From the NCBI GenBank assembly GCA_910592205.1, contig CAJVPJ010000823.1:1-16072 (forward strand): a DNA stretch of 16,072 bases, given 5' to 3'. Below are positions 1 through 8,755 of this stretch, one piece after another. Under the pieces are notes generated by a model. The model saw only the letters and a program-made list of their open reading frames with translations, was not told the origin of the DNA and did not search any database. Within the stretch, counting starts at the first letter, position 1. The number at the start of each line of letters is the position of its first letter. Made by a program: the position numbers and the translations under genes. This stretch comes from Paraglomus occultum (taxonomy: Eukaryota > Glomeromycota > Glomeromycetes > Paraglomerales > Paraglomeraceae).

Positions 1-539
1 AATTAGTTGCGGCTTACATATGTACTCTCGTATCGAACGTTTCCCGGTTCAAAATTCCTACATACGTTCTTAAGATTGTATCTTGCGTGCGTTGGTAGGA
101 TGTAAGTATTTATGTATGCGTTTTGCACGGGATTGTTCATCTGACGCTAGTATTTAACTTAAAGAACATATTTGCAACTATATGTATACGCTTTTATATT
201 GCAGGTTCGGGACTTTTACCTCGTAACTTAACCCGTTGGAATTATAGGTGTTTAACTTAATGAAGTGTTTACGATCTGTGAAGTTGTTAATATACGCTAC
301 GCTCGTTTATACTGACCATTTCTTTCCAAATCTCTCATATGTTGCCATTTCTGCGAATATTACTTCTGATACTGTTATACTGTACGATATACTTTAATAA
401 TACTTTTAAACTATGTACATGTTATATACTATAATCAAATAATAAAATACTGTTATTACACAAATATACATTGTGCGATGGTAGCATTACATGATGACAA
501 TATTGATTACCACCCCCATGATTTTATATTACGTGATAA
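1..539. other. non-coding stretch, no recognisable gene
   Basis: No family is recognised here. One forward frame is open from about position 3 to 251 except for a single TAG near 99, but stretches of this length are expected by chance at this AT content and the residues match nothing I know. The region may hold eroded sequence upstream of the Helitron fragment that follows. Confidence 0.4.
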
Positions 540-795
540 TACGAATCACGTGGAATGCAAGCATCAGCCGACTGCAAGCATCAGCTTCGACAATTATTAA
601 TGAAGAAATAATCGACCCATTTTCAAGCTTTGTTCGCACGGTGATACTTATTTTCATCAGAAAGAGCTTCATGCAAATGCGATGGTAGCTGAGTATGGGC
701 TTCCGACTCTGTTTGTCACATTGTCAATGACAGAAAGTCGATGGGAATATTTATTGCGCATTACTGATAATTGTGATACTATTCCAACAAACAGC
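540..795 (+). pseudogene. Helitron-type replicase/helicase, N-terminal domain fragment (frameshifted)
   Basis: This is a broken piece of the N-terminal 'Helitron helicase-like' domain found in rolling-circle Helitron transposases and their Pif1-type relatives. It reads in two frames. Positions about 540-640 give a stretch ending DPFSSFVR. After a frameshift near 640, positions 640-795 give GDTYFHQKELHANAMVAEYG, then LPTLFVTLSMTESRWEYL and TDNCDTIPTN. The pattern (S-F-R-G-T-D-x-Y-F, then A-M-x-x-x-Y-G-x-P-x-L-F-x-T-x-x-x-x-E-x-x-W) is characteristic of that domain just before the HUH nuclease region. Similarity disappears after about 795, although the frame stays open to 930. The HUH histidines and all helicase motifs are missing, so it cannot be active. 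A decayed Pif1-like C-terminal piece lies on the same strand at 10377-10917. Family recognition is from memory of its motifs. Confidence 0.75.
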
Positions 796-1295
796 TGCAG
801 CATCACGTCTCAACTCATATCTCCTTCATATAACCATTACCTCAATACCTCTACGATTAAGACTATCAAGAAAATACCTTCTCACCTCCATAGCACTTTA
901 ATCTATTTACTGTCTCAAGGCCATTTTTGAAATAGACGGACGACTATAATACTTCGTAACCTCGAATTAATAAGCTGACTCACTTTCAGTGATATATGAT
1001 TCACAGGTTGCAATATTTATATATACAAATAAAATTTACTGTACCAAATGTGCAATTTACATACAAAGCAGCTTGCATTATAAAGCAAAGGATAGCATAC
1101 GTTCATATAACTGATGGCAATTTCTCCAATATACACATAAATAATACACGTCACGTCATTACTTGACAAAATTATCTCTCAATTTATTACTAACATTAAT
1201 ATATAACCATAAAGACAAAAGGGAGGCAAAGCTTCCTAACTACTTCTCACTCTAGTTACAGTTTCAAAATTGTTCTTGCTTCAACAACACCTTGT
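796..1295. other. intergenic flank, 3' side of the kinase gene
   Basis: No gene is seen. The right-hand part (about 1180-1295) is probably the 3' untranslated region of the minus-strand kinase gene. It still carries a tail of Sel1-like coding sequence in another frame (KKAVEQG, VVEARTILKL) to about position 1259. Confidence 0.5.
1183..1188 (-). promoter_or_regulatory. possible polyadenylation signal of the kinase-Sel1 gene
   Basis: AATAAA on the minus strand, about 110 nt downstream of the kinase stop codon. The position suits a fungal poly(A) signal, but the hexamer is common in AT-rich DNA. Confidence 0.3.
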
Positions 1296-2755
1296 TCAAC
1301 TGCTTTTTTGATAACAATGAGCAAGATTATTTTGTGCAGCAGCATTCCCTTGTTCAACTGCTTCTTCATATAATTCAACTGCCTTCTTTGCATCTTTCTC
1401 CACTCCAATTCCATATTGGTAGCAATAGCCAAGATTATTTCGTGCAGCAGCATTTCCTTGTTCAACTGCTTTTTTATATAATTCAACTGCCTTCTTTGCA
1501 TCTTTCTCTACTCCAATTCCATGTCGATAGCAATAAGCAAGACTATTTTGTGCAGTAGCATTCCCTTGTTCAGCTGCTTTTTCATATAATTCAACTGCCT
1601 TTTTAACATCCTTCTCTACTCCCATTCCATTTCGATAACAATAAGCAAGATTATATTGTGCACCAGCATGCCCTTGTTCAATTGCTTTTTCATAGAATTC
1701 AACTGCCTTCTTAGTGTCTTTCTCTACTCCAATTCCATATTGATAACAGTAACCAAAATTATTTTGTGCATCAACATTTCCTTGGGCAACTGCTTTTTCA
1801 TATAATTCAACTGCCTTCTTTGCATCTTTCTCCACTCCAATTCCATATTGGTAGTAATAGCCAAGATTATTTCGTGCAGCAGCATTTCCTTGTTCAACTG
1901 CTTTTTTATATAATTCAACTGCCTTCTTTGCATCTTTCTCTACTCCAATTCCATGTCGATAGCAATAAGCAAGACTATTTTGTGCAGTAGCATTTCCTTG
2001 TTCAATTGCTTGTTCATATAATTCAACTGCCTTCTTTGCATCTTTCTCTACTCCAATTCCATTTCGGTAGCAATTACCAAGATTATTTTGTGCAAAAGCA
2101 TCACCTTGTTCAACTGCTTTTTCATATAATTCAACTGTCTTCTTAACATCTTTCTCTACTCCAATTCCATTTAGATAGCAATGACCAAGACTATTTTGTG
2201 CATAAGCATGCCCTTGTTCAGCTGCTTTTTCATATAATTCAACTGCCTTCTTCACATCTTCCTCCACTCCAATGCCATGTTGATAGCAATAACCAAGACT
2301 ATTTTGTGCACTAGCATGCCCCTGTTCAGCTGCTTTTTCATATAATTCAACTGCCTTCTTTGCATCTTTCTCTACTCCAATTCCATATTGATAGCAATGA
2401 CCAAGATTATTTTGTGCATAATCATTTCCTTGTTCAACTGCTTGTTTATATAATTCAACTGCCTTCTTTGCATCTTTCTCTACTCCAATTCCATGTTGAT
2501 AGCAATGACCAAGATTATTCTGTGCAACAACACTTCCTTGTTCAATTGCTTTCTCATATAATTCAATTGCCTTTTTATCATCCTTCTCTACTCCAATTCC
2601 ATTTTGATAACAATAAGCAAGATTATATTGTGCAATAGCAGTCCCTTGTTCAACTGCTTTTTCATATAATTCAACTGCTTTCTTTGCATCCTTCTCTACT
2701 CCAATTCCATGTTGATAGTAATAACCAAGATGGTTTTGTGCAAAAGCATTATTTT
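1296..2755 (-). repeat. tandem 108-bp Sel1-coding repeats (13 full units plus a partial)
   Basis: In-frame 108-bp units encode the 36-residue consensus Q-N-N-L-G-Y-C-Y-Q-x-G-I-G-V-E-K-D-A-K-K followed by A-V-E-L-Y-E-K-A-V-E-Q-G-N-A-x-A. Units differ mostly at the first two positions after CY and in the EQG-x-x-x-A linker. The DNA itself is very similar from unit to unit, which points to recent expansion by unequal exchange or slippage, not to old diverged repeats. Confidence 0.95.
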
Positions 2756-4099
2756 TTTCTGATGACAATTTATACAAGTAGACTGCTTGATTAAGATCCT
2801 GTCCAATTGTTATTCCATGTTCATAAAAAAAAGCAAGTACCCAATAATCAACATGATCCATGAGCCTCTTAACAGGAGGATAGTAATAGCTCTGTTGATA
2901 CCATCCATTATGTGCTAACCAGTCTTTAATCGAATTAGCAATCTGATGTTGCGTTTTTCCTTTCAATAATCCTTCTTGATATATACTTGACAACTGGACA
3001 GAAAATTCATGATTTGGAAGTATTGCTGGTTGACTCATAATACTCAATCTATAAAAAATCTGCTCACTAGATGGTCTTTTCTCATGAGCATCATCCCAAC
3101 ATTCTGAATATAAGGCAACATATTCTTCAGGTGTTCCCAAAACTGGAGCATCCCGCCTACCATTTAGCCTGTAATTTATAATGTCAGTATAGGAGTTAAG
3201 TCCATTACATGGACTCTTACCACCTGAAATTTCCCACAATACCACTCCAAAACTAAATATATCCGACTTTTCATCACGTTTAATAGAAGGGTCTAACAAA
3301 CATCTGGGGTCAACGTATGGAAGAGTTCCTTTAATGTTTGAATTGGTTTTTTGTTGCAAGACCAGATCAGACGAACCAAAGTCTGTTATCTTCGCCACAC
3401 CAGCGTGAATCAATATATTAGATGAAGACTAATAACAATGAGCTGTCGATAGTTAGTTCTGATCAAATAATATTGTTTCTGCACATCTATACTTACCAAA
3501 TCTTTATGTATAATACGGCGCTCGTGAAGATACCTCAGGCCGTTAGCAACATCGATACCAAGTTTGCATCTCGTAGGCCAGTCCAATTCGACAGGCGGGT
3601 TAGATAAGTAAGATCGTAATGAACCACTGTCGGCGTACTTGAAGACCATTACATATCTGTTGACTGTATCTGTTATCAAGTCTCCAGTCAATGCCATATA
3701 CTGTATATTAAGTGTACTCCGTAACAATAACTCAACGTTACCTTTACTAACTCCAAGGAATCGAATTATGTTGGAATGATCATCAACGCTTCGATGAATC
3801 TTAAGCTAAAAGTATCGTTTCGGTGGCAGTAAGTAAAGCAATAAATTCACAAATATAAGGTCAGTGTCTACGTTACTAACCTCTTTGACAAAGTCTTCCA
3901 TCTCATCTTCATTCTGCGAATGCAAAATCTTGTAAGCCACCGTTCTACCAAGTGACTTCACTTTGGCTTTGAAAACCGCCCCAAATCCTCCGCTACCGAT
4001 GTATACTACGTCAATAAAGTCATCGAAAGAATAAAACCGAATGCTTCCATCATCAATATTCTTTCTTAGCCAATCCTTATCTGACTGTATTGACGCCAT
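1296..4099 (-). CDS. TKL-type protein kinase fused to Sel1 repeats (4 exons, 862 aa predicted)
   Basis: Predicted exons on the minus strand are 4099-3881, 3805-3742, 3669-3497 and 3428-1296; joined, they give 862 residues. The kinase domain spans about residues 28-283: glycine loop GSGGFG (35-40), ATP-binding Lys57 in VAYK, probable helix-C Glu73, catalytic loop HKDLSSSN (149-156, HRD changed to HKD, Asp151 and Asn156 kept), DFG at 168-170 and SDIFSFG near 207. All catalytic residues are present, so it should be active. A linker follows, then one divergent and 13 regular 36-residue Sel1 units (about 345 to the end) and a truncated last unit. Sel1 arrays are alpha-solenoids that bind proteins, so a role as a scaffolded cytosolic signalling kinase is inferred. 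I chose the ATG at 4099 because it has A at -3 and G at +4 and begins just before the family-like sequence DKDWLRKNI. The frame is open 54 codons further up to 4261, without family resemblance. The last repeat is cut by a frame-disrupting deletion. Confidence 0.88.
1367..1561 (-). repeat. 195-bp block duplicated at 1799-1993 (offset 432 bp = 4 units)
   Basis: Positions 1367-1561 match 1799-1993 with, by eye, a single difference (C at 1423, T at 1855). Neighbouring units at the same 108-bp spacing are much less alike. The offset of exactly four Sel1 units shows a recent multi-unit copying event inside the array. Confidence 0.85.
3429..3496 (-). other. intron 3 of the kinase-Sel1 gene (68 nt)
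   Basis: Donor GTAAGT, acceptor TTATTAG, phase 0. It splits the catalytic loop between HKDL and SSSN, and joining the exons restores the D-L-x-x-x-N pattern exactly. Confidence 0.85.
3670..3741 (-). other. intron 2 of the kinase-Sel1 gene (72 nt, stop-free)
   Basis: Donor GTAACG, acceptor GATAACAG. Splicing gives FLGVSKDTVNRYVMVFKYA, the spacing expected between beta-4 and the hinge. The intron is a multiple of three and has no stop, so retention would insert 24 residues in frame. The acceptor was chosen because nearer AG sites break the frame. Confidence 0.75.
3806..3880 (-). other. intron 1 of the kinase-Sel1 gene (75 nt)
   Basis: Donor GTTAGT after AAAGAG, acceptor TTTTAG. Removal joins FVKE to LKIHRSVDDHSNIIRFLGVS in phase 0, which restores the kinase helix-C to beta-4 order. 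Reading through meets a stop inside the intron. Confidence 0.8.
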
Positions 4100-5244
4100 G
4101 TTTGTTGCTGCAATTCGCAACGACTCTCGCAAGAATGTGACCGTCATTAAATTACAGCCAATCACACTTGGTAATACGCACACAAAAAATGCTGATTGGG
4201 GGGTACCATAAGTCCGTATATGAGGCTTTTTTTCGTCGATCATCGCCCGATCATTTTGCAAATAGTAAAAGACGTATAAACTTCAAAATCTTAAGGCTTT
4301 TCAAGGACGTGGGCTATGACCTCAAAACTTAGACTGTAGATACTTTCATGCTTGCTTTACCAGAAAATAAGGCGTTTTCTAAAAACATCATTATTATTCT
4401 TATACTTATGCGTTGTAGTCGAATATAAATACTTTACTGCGCCAAAGCGTTATTTGCGTTTACTCGAAGATTAATTTTTAGCTACAAATTTAAACGTTAC
4501 ATACCATTGGATTTAAAATAGTTTTGAAACGTTTTTTATTAAGCTTAGATTAAACATTTGAAATACTTAGTAGATACCTTTAATGGTTTTACGCAACGTT
4601 ATATCAATGATGTAGTCGGTAAAAAATTATGTTATTACCAAACAACGATTTCATTAATTACTCTATTATGAAATTATTGTTGTTATTATTAGCAAAAACT
4701 GTAGTAAGTTCTCCAAAAATAAATGTTTTTTTTTTAGCATATAACTTTACGCAATTTACAACTTAGTCCCGAATCTCGCTTTGGCTATTCAATATTAGCT
4801 AGTGTACCATTATAATTTTTACTTGTATTTGAATTTATTGAAACAAATTGTCTTGCAAAAACATTATTTAAATATGCCAGAACGTCTCAACATAACTTTA
4901 ACTAAAATTTTTTATGTTGCAATTTAGTGGTTTACTAACGTTTTATGGTCAACTATTTTACCAATTAATAGGTTATTTACAACGACAATACAAATAAATA
5001 AAATATAAATATTTCATTATAGTGACCGGGCCGAACAATTTTCGTTATTGGCATAACTAAAGTATTAGAGCATGATATCTTGACTGTTAACTTGTCTGTG
5101 ACCGTGACGTAACAGATTACATGTCATATTACGTTACCATCGTCACTATCTCCCGACTGTTAACCAGTGAGAAAATTTTTATACAGAACAATTGCAATAT
5201 TATGTAATGTGTGTCACAGACTCACACCCTTTACTGCGTAGATA
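4100..5244. other. long AT-rich non-coding stretch upstream of the kinase gene
   Basis: No gene is seen apart from a 54-codon in-frame extension of kinase exon 1 up to 4261, which I take as 5' leader. Positions 4260-5030 are AT-rich with many stops in all frames. The region presumably holds the kinase promoter, but no element can be assigned with confidence. Confidence 0.5.
5098..5146. repeat. imperfect inverted repeat containing TGACGTAA
   Basis: The left arm GTGACCGTGACGTAAC (5098-5113) and right arm ATTACGTTACCATCGTCAC (about 5128-5146) are imperfect inverted copies about 15 bp apart. The left arm contains TGACGTAA, which resembles a bZIP (CRE-like) site. It lies about 1 kb upstream of the kinase start. 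A regulatory role is speculative. Confidence 0.3.
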
Positions 5245-5617
5245 ACTTTGCGCGCAATCGAATATAGTTACGCGCGCTTCTCTCCGAACAGTTCTCTGTT
5301 ACCGCTCCAGAACATTACGCGACCAAAGCCATCGAACGAAGAACAATCCGTATTACATACGCATACGACAGTTTTATATGACTCCCGACCTATACATATA
5401 CACCCAACGCTTTCCTTATTGCGCGCATCGCTTACAACAATCTTCTTCAAGGCGTAAGTACAGCGAACGATTTTTGCCGTTACTCCACTCCATATTACAA
5501 ATGTGCAAAAAGATATTTGTACACTATTAAATCGACAGCTAACGCTTCTGGCATACATAAGAGAACTAAACAACTCTCTCCTACTATCGGACAAGGGAAG
5601 TAAAAGTGCTTCATAGT
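5245..5617. other. GC-richer patch open in several frames on both strands
   Basis: This stretch has visibly more G+C than its surroundings (GCGCGC clusters near 5250 and 5272). It is open for about 65-110 codons in three frames: plus-strand 5248-5457, which resumes after one TAA to 5614; a second plus-strand frame to about 5529; and minus-strand 5594-5268. The TAA ending the first plus frame lies within a consensus donor GTAAGT at 5456, as it would if this were an exon. No frame shows a recognisable domain and none starts with a good ATG on the plus strand, so I do not call a gene. Confidence 0.3.
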
Positions 5618-5886
5618 TTGAAATAGATTGATTTTGTAATTATTTTCTTCCTACTTTGCACCGAGACGCTAATATCTATAACAGCGTTTTGTTAATTACC
5701 AAAGAGACTATCTAAACTTCTAAATACATTGTAACTTACTATTTGCTGTTTCCGGTAGGAACATTTCTCAGCAGGCGGCTTTCCGGTTGCCTGTTTTAAG
5801 ATAACCATTCGTTTTCGAATCAAACATACTTTGATGGGAGCGCATTAAGGCAACAGGCAAGTAGGCGAACAAGTTGTTTATATAGT
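5618..5886. other. non-coding spacer with a short inverted repeat
   Basis: No gene is seen. A perfect 9-bp inverted pair, TTGCCTGTT (5787-5795) and AACAGGCAA (5852-5860), flanks a 56-bp spacer immediately before the tandem repeat block. It may mark the end of a small element, but it is short enough to be chance. Confidence 0.3.
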
Positions 5887-5887
5887 T

Positions 5888-6380
5888 ATACCAGGCATTG
5901 CGTATAAGTGGATAGAGCCTTTCGGCTTAAGAATCTGCGATGTGTGGGGATTGCGATTACTCATGCGTTACAGATCAGTGGTGGTAACTTGGAGATTGCA
6001 ATCATTCAAGTTCAGAGGCCATGATTGCGATCACTGGACCTAAACCACTCCACACGCATTTGCCTTCACAAACATCTGCGACGTATGGGGATTGCGATCA
6101 CTCATACCTCTCCAGAATAACTTGGTGCTTGCGACCATCAAGTATAACAAGCATTGCTTATAGTGGATAGAGCTTTTATAGCTTAAGAATCTGTTATGTA
6201 TGGGGATTGCGATCACTCGTACGTTTCAGATCAGTGGTGTAACTTGGGGATTGAGATTACTCAAGTTCAAGGCTGGGATTGCGATCACTGGACTTGGTCC
6301 ACTCCACTTGCATTTGCTTTATAAGGATCTGCGATGTATGGGGATTGCGATCACTTGTACGCTTCCAGATTCAGCAAAAT
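5888..6380. repeat. two tandem copies of a ~256-bp unit with internal GATTGCGATCAC motifs
   Basis: Unit A (about 5888-6143) and unit B (about 6144-6380) align throughout. Shared landmarks are TATAxCAxGCATTGC, GTGGATAGAGC, GCTTAAGAATCTG, CAGATCAGTGGTG, GCGATCACTGGAC, CACTCCAC and a second GTATGGGGATTGCGATCAC. Within each unit the motif GGGGATTGCGATCACTC recurs about four times, near 5946, 5994, 6023, 6087, 6202, 6246, 6275 and 6341. Some copies sit in short palindromic settings such as AACTTG...CAAGTT. It is a nested repeat: a minisatellite-like core inside a duplicated longer unit. Any ORF here is incidental. Confidence 0.85.
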
Positions 6381-6404
6381 TGTAAAGTTTTTCTAGTTGG
6401 GAGA

Positions 6405-6895
6405 AGCCGATTATAATTTAACACTAATGTTTGTTTTTGTTTTTTTTTTTTGCGTTTCGAGACAACAACTTAGGTTTATGAATATCACGGAGCAGACTGG
6501 CAGTCATTTGCGTCGGTGAGTTTTCGTACTTGTATTTTTTTTGTTTCTATTATAATAAGCTTATTAACATCTTTTATTTTTTACAAGTAAAACACCCAAA
6601 TCCCAGAAGGTATTACCCAGAGAGTCAACACGGATACAGCTTGTCAAGATAATAACACCATAAATTCAAATTTTTAGGTTACAGAACGTTGAGTCGGATC
6701 TTCAGAATACTTCTTTCGACAAATAATTGCATCGATTTATGCATAAATGACTAGTACTACCTTTGAATAAAATGCAGTACCACACTATTAAACTTGTACT
6801 CCTTAAATACAGTCTGCGTAATGTTTGAAATTAATATGCAGATTTTACTAAAGCTTATTCATATCTGTAAACTGTTCTTCGTGTTAAAGTATCGC
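6405..6895 (+). repeat. dispersed repeat, copy 1 (partner at 14500-15012)
   Basis: This segment is homologous, in the same orientation, to 14500-15012. The best block, 6635-6710 against 14749-14825, differs at about five bases and one single-base gap (roughly 92% identical by eye). Other matches are TATAATTTAAxxCTAAT near the start, TTTCGAGACA, GGTTTATGAATATCA, GATAAGCTTATTAA-like and TTTTTTACAAGTAAA, CACTATTAAACTTG and AATATGCAGATTT. A GT-AG segment at 6516-6587 (GTGAGT...TTTTTACAAG) looks like an intron. With it removed, an ATG at 6478 opens a 37-codon frame ending at 6663 (MNITEQTGSHLRR, then KTPKSQKV...). The element type is unknown: no terminal repeats, target duplication or known protein were found. 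Confidence 0.8.
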
Positions 6896-7270
6896 CTGCT
6901 AGCAGATTAAGAGTCTAAACCAGCTATTTTTACATTAACACACACGTAATTGCTTATTTGACAATTATTGGCAAAAAACTCCGCATATTTCTGGAATTGA
7001 TTCCGCACACATCAGATGTAGTAATGCCTCCATAAGCTCATACAAAATAAAGATGTAGCTGCCTCCTCCATATAAACAACGACTTTAATGTCATATTTTC
7101 CTTCAATTTACTGTAATTTTGTTATTAATCATTATGTATATACTCAAAATATTGTATTGTTTACGAAATTCTTACTTAACAGCAACCAATATTTTATAGA
7201 TTTGATCTCTTGATATACGGTAATCAGCGATGTACCAAATACAGTAAAAAAAAATACTGTCTACAGTTAC
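6896..7270. other. AT-rich non-coding stretch
   Basis: Stops are frequent in all frames and no RNA gene, repeat or motif is recognised. Confidence 0.5.
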
Positions 7271-7504
7271 ATGCTAATTTTGTTAAGCGTTATTGGAGTA
7301 TACATACGACGTGGGGCGGCAGTGTGTATTCTTTTGTATAAACGCATTTCGGGATTACACATAACACGTTTTTATCCAGTTAACTAGGAATGTTCTCTGT
7401 GCTACGACGTCCAGGACGCGTTGTGTAGCCATGAGGCGGTAATTTCAACATTGTGTGGATCTGTTGAAAGCAATTTTTTTCCGACAAGCCGAGTTTTTGG
7501 CTAA
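7271..7504 (+). pseudogene. possible small coding remnant, one in-frame stop
   Basis: From the ATG at 7271 one frame is open for 38 codons, starting with a hydrophobic stretch (MLILLSVIGVYIRRGAAV). It meets a TAG at 7385, then runs 38 more codons (CSLCYDVQDALC, SHEAVISTLCGSVES) to TAA at 7502. The second half contains four cysteines. TTAACTAG at 7380-7387 could also be a 3' splice site, making the second half an exon. No family is recognised, and open stretches of this size occur by chance at this base composition, so the call is weak. Confidence 0.2.
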
Positions 7505-8599
7505 TAAGGAGGATTGGTAATAATCAGTTTATATCATTGGGAAAACTCTTTTATGGTGTCTTTTTTTTACCTCGGGAGAGACATAAATCAAAGGAAAACA
7601 TTTCTGCCTACTACTATTTTGGATACTGTTCAACTTTCCTTGAAATAACTTATATAGTTTTCGAGAGAAGGTATAAATTCATATACGTGGTAATTGAATT
7701 AATTGCATATTGTTACGGTGACAGCGTTATGTAGAATGGCAGAACTACATACGTCAATCTCAAGTTTTGTGTCTCAGAGAAGAATATGTCTTGCGTAAAT
7801 GTATAAAGCGCGAGTCAGTTTTCACCGGCAATTCAGTAGGTTCAACGGTATAGGGTATCAAATAATGTAATTAGTGAATGATTGGAGTATTAAATGCGGA
7901 ATAATGGGCTTGAGAGTGATAAACAAGTGAATTGCAAAAGTTGAAGTTTACTTGATTGTGTTGTTAGTGATCTTTAAAAACAATTTCGAAATGGCTATTT
8001 TGCATGGAAGGGAATATAATTTTTTACATATAGCGCTAACTGTTTATCATTAGCATCAAGTGGTTATGGCTTCTGGCAATTAACATTAACACAAACCTCA
8101 CCAAACTGTTATTTGAAGACCAATATTCTATACCAATAAATGTACACAACTTCTGTTACGAAACGTCCTTGTATACTGTCCGCAAAACATAAAATTCTCT
8201 ATATAGCAAAATTTTTGATTACTTACATTATTCTTTCCCCTGAGAGTTGCCGGAATGGATACTGGTTCGATGTGAAAGGTGTAAGTTAAGTATGGTAGGT
8301 TCTTCGGACCCTTTTTCAGATTCGCTTACTTCGGCTTTTCGTATTGAAGCATGTCAGCGTGAAGGTTTATGTCGTTCTCTAATTTTATTTCGTAATTAAT
8401 TCATGTCGAGACTGTTTTGACTCACTAAATTGTAAGACAACAGAAGAGGTGAGAGGTTAAATACCATAGATTGACATCACATCACTCGTAACCACATACC
8501 TGCAGTTGAATATATTATAACTATTTTTTGGTTTAGGTAAATTTTCCTTTAGGTAAGAGCTTAGTATAATTTTACTTTCCTTTTCAAAACTGAAGGTTG
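7505..8599 (+). other. region with several short coding-like plus-strand stretches, no gene model
   Basis: Four plus-strand frames have plausible residue make-up but no recognised domain. 7537-7734 has TTG as first codon. 7722-7853 follows a possible acceptor GGTGACAG and reads WQNYIRQSQVLCLREEYVL. 7931-8053 contains MAILHGREYNFLHIAL. 8244-8399 reads WILVRCERCKLSMVG and contains a GTAAGT donor-like site near 8281. They may be exons or eroded exons of the gene ending at 9091. The frames differ and no consistent splice chain could be built, so they are reported together without a product. Confidence 0.25.
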
Positions 8600-8753
8600 C
8601 TATGCCGCGCTGTCAGCAGAACTGTCCACATCCAACTTTTTAAAAAGTTTCTAATATCGCTCCAAATTATCTCTGCATCTGGACCTTATCAGGATCATTA
8701 TCAATACGGTCCAAGTTTTCGTATTTGTCTGGTGGTGAATCGGCGTTGGCCAT
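8600..8753 (-). pseudogene. possible minus-strand coding fragment of unknown function
   Basis: On the minus strand an ATG at 8753 opens MANADSPPDKYENLDRID then NDPDKVQMQR before a stop at about 8667. A two-base shift gives DNLERY, a stop, then KLFKKLDVDSSADSAA ending at 8600. The charged, non-repetitive composition looks coding, and the frame also continues upstream of the ATG (FDLIRDIM). No family is recognised. It is divergent to, and abuts, the plus-strand coding end at 8756-9091. One of the two may be the antisense shadow of sequence I have not understood, or the pieces may be an inverted gene fragment. Confidence 0.25.
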
Positions 8754-8755
8754 AA

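Noticed and set aside
40-60. GGTTCAAAATTCC as a tRNA B box
   Set aside because: It departs from the B-box consensus, and no A box or cloverleaf was found around it.
1256-2638. Open frames overlapping the Sel1 array in other frames (plus 1292-1558, 1766-1990, 2360-2638; minus 1256-1501, 1724-1933)
   Set aside because: They are shadows of the 108-bp Sel1 coding repeats: repetitive products with the same period. Only the minus tail at 1256-1310 was kept, as evidence of a deletion.
1296-2755. The regular 108-bp repeats as a CRISPR array or satellite
   Set aside because: They are in-frame coding units of a Sel1 protein, without spacers, in eukaryotic DNA.
4100-4261. Upstream start of the kinase at 4261 (54 extra residues)
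   Set aside because: The extension lacks family resemblance, and the ATG at 4099 has a better context just before the conserved region. It cannot be fully excluded without transcript data.
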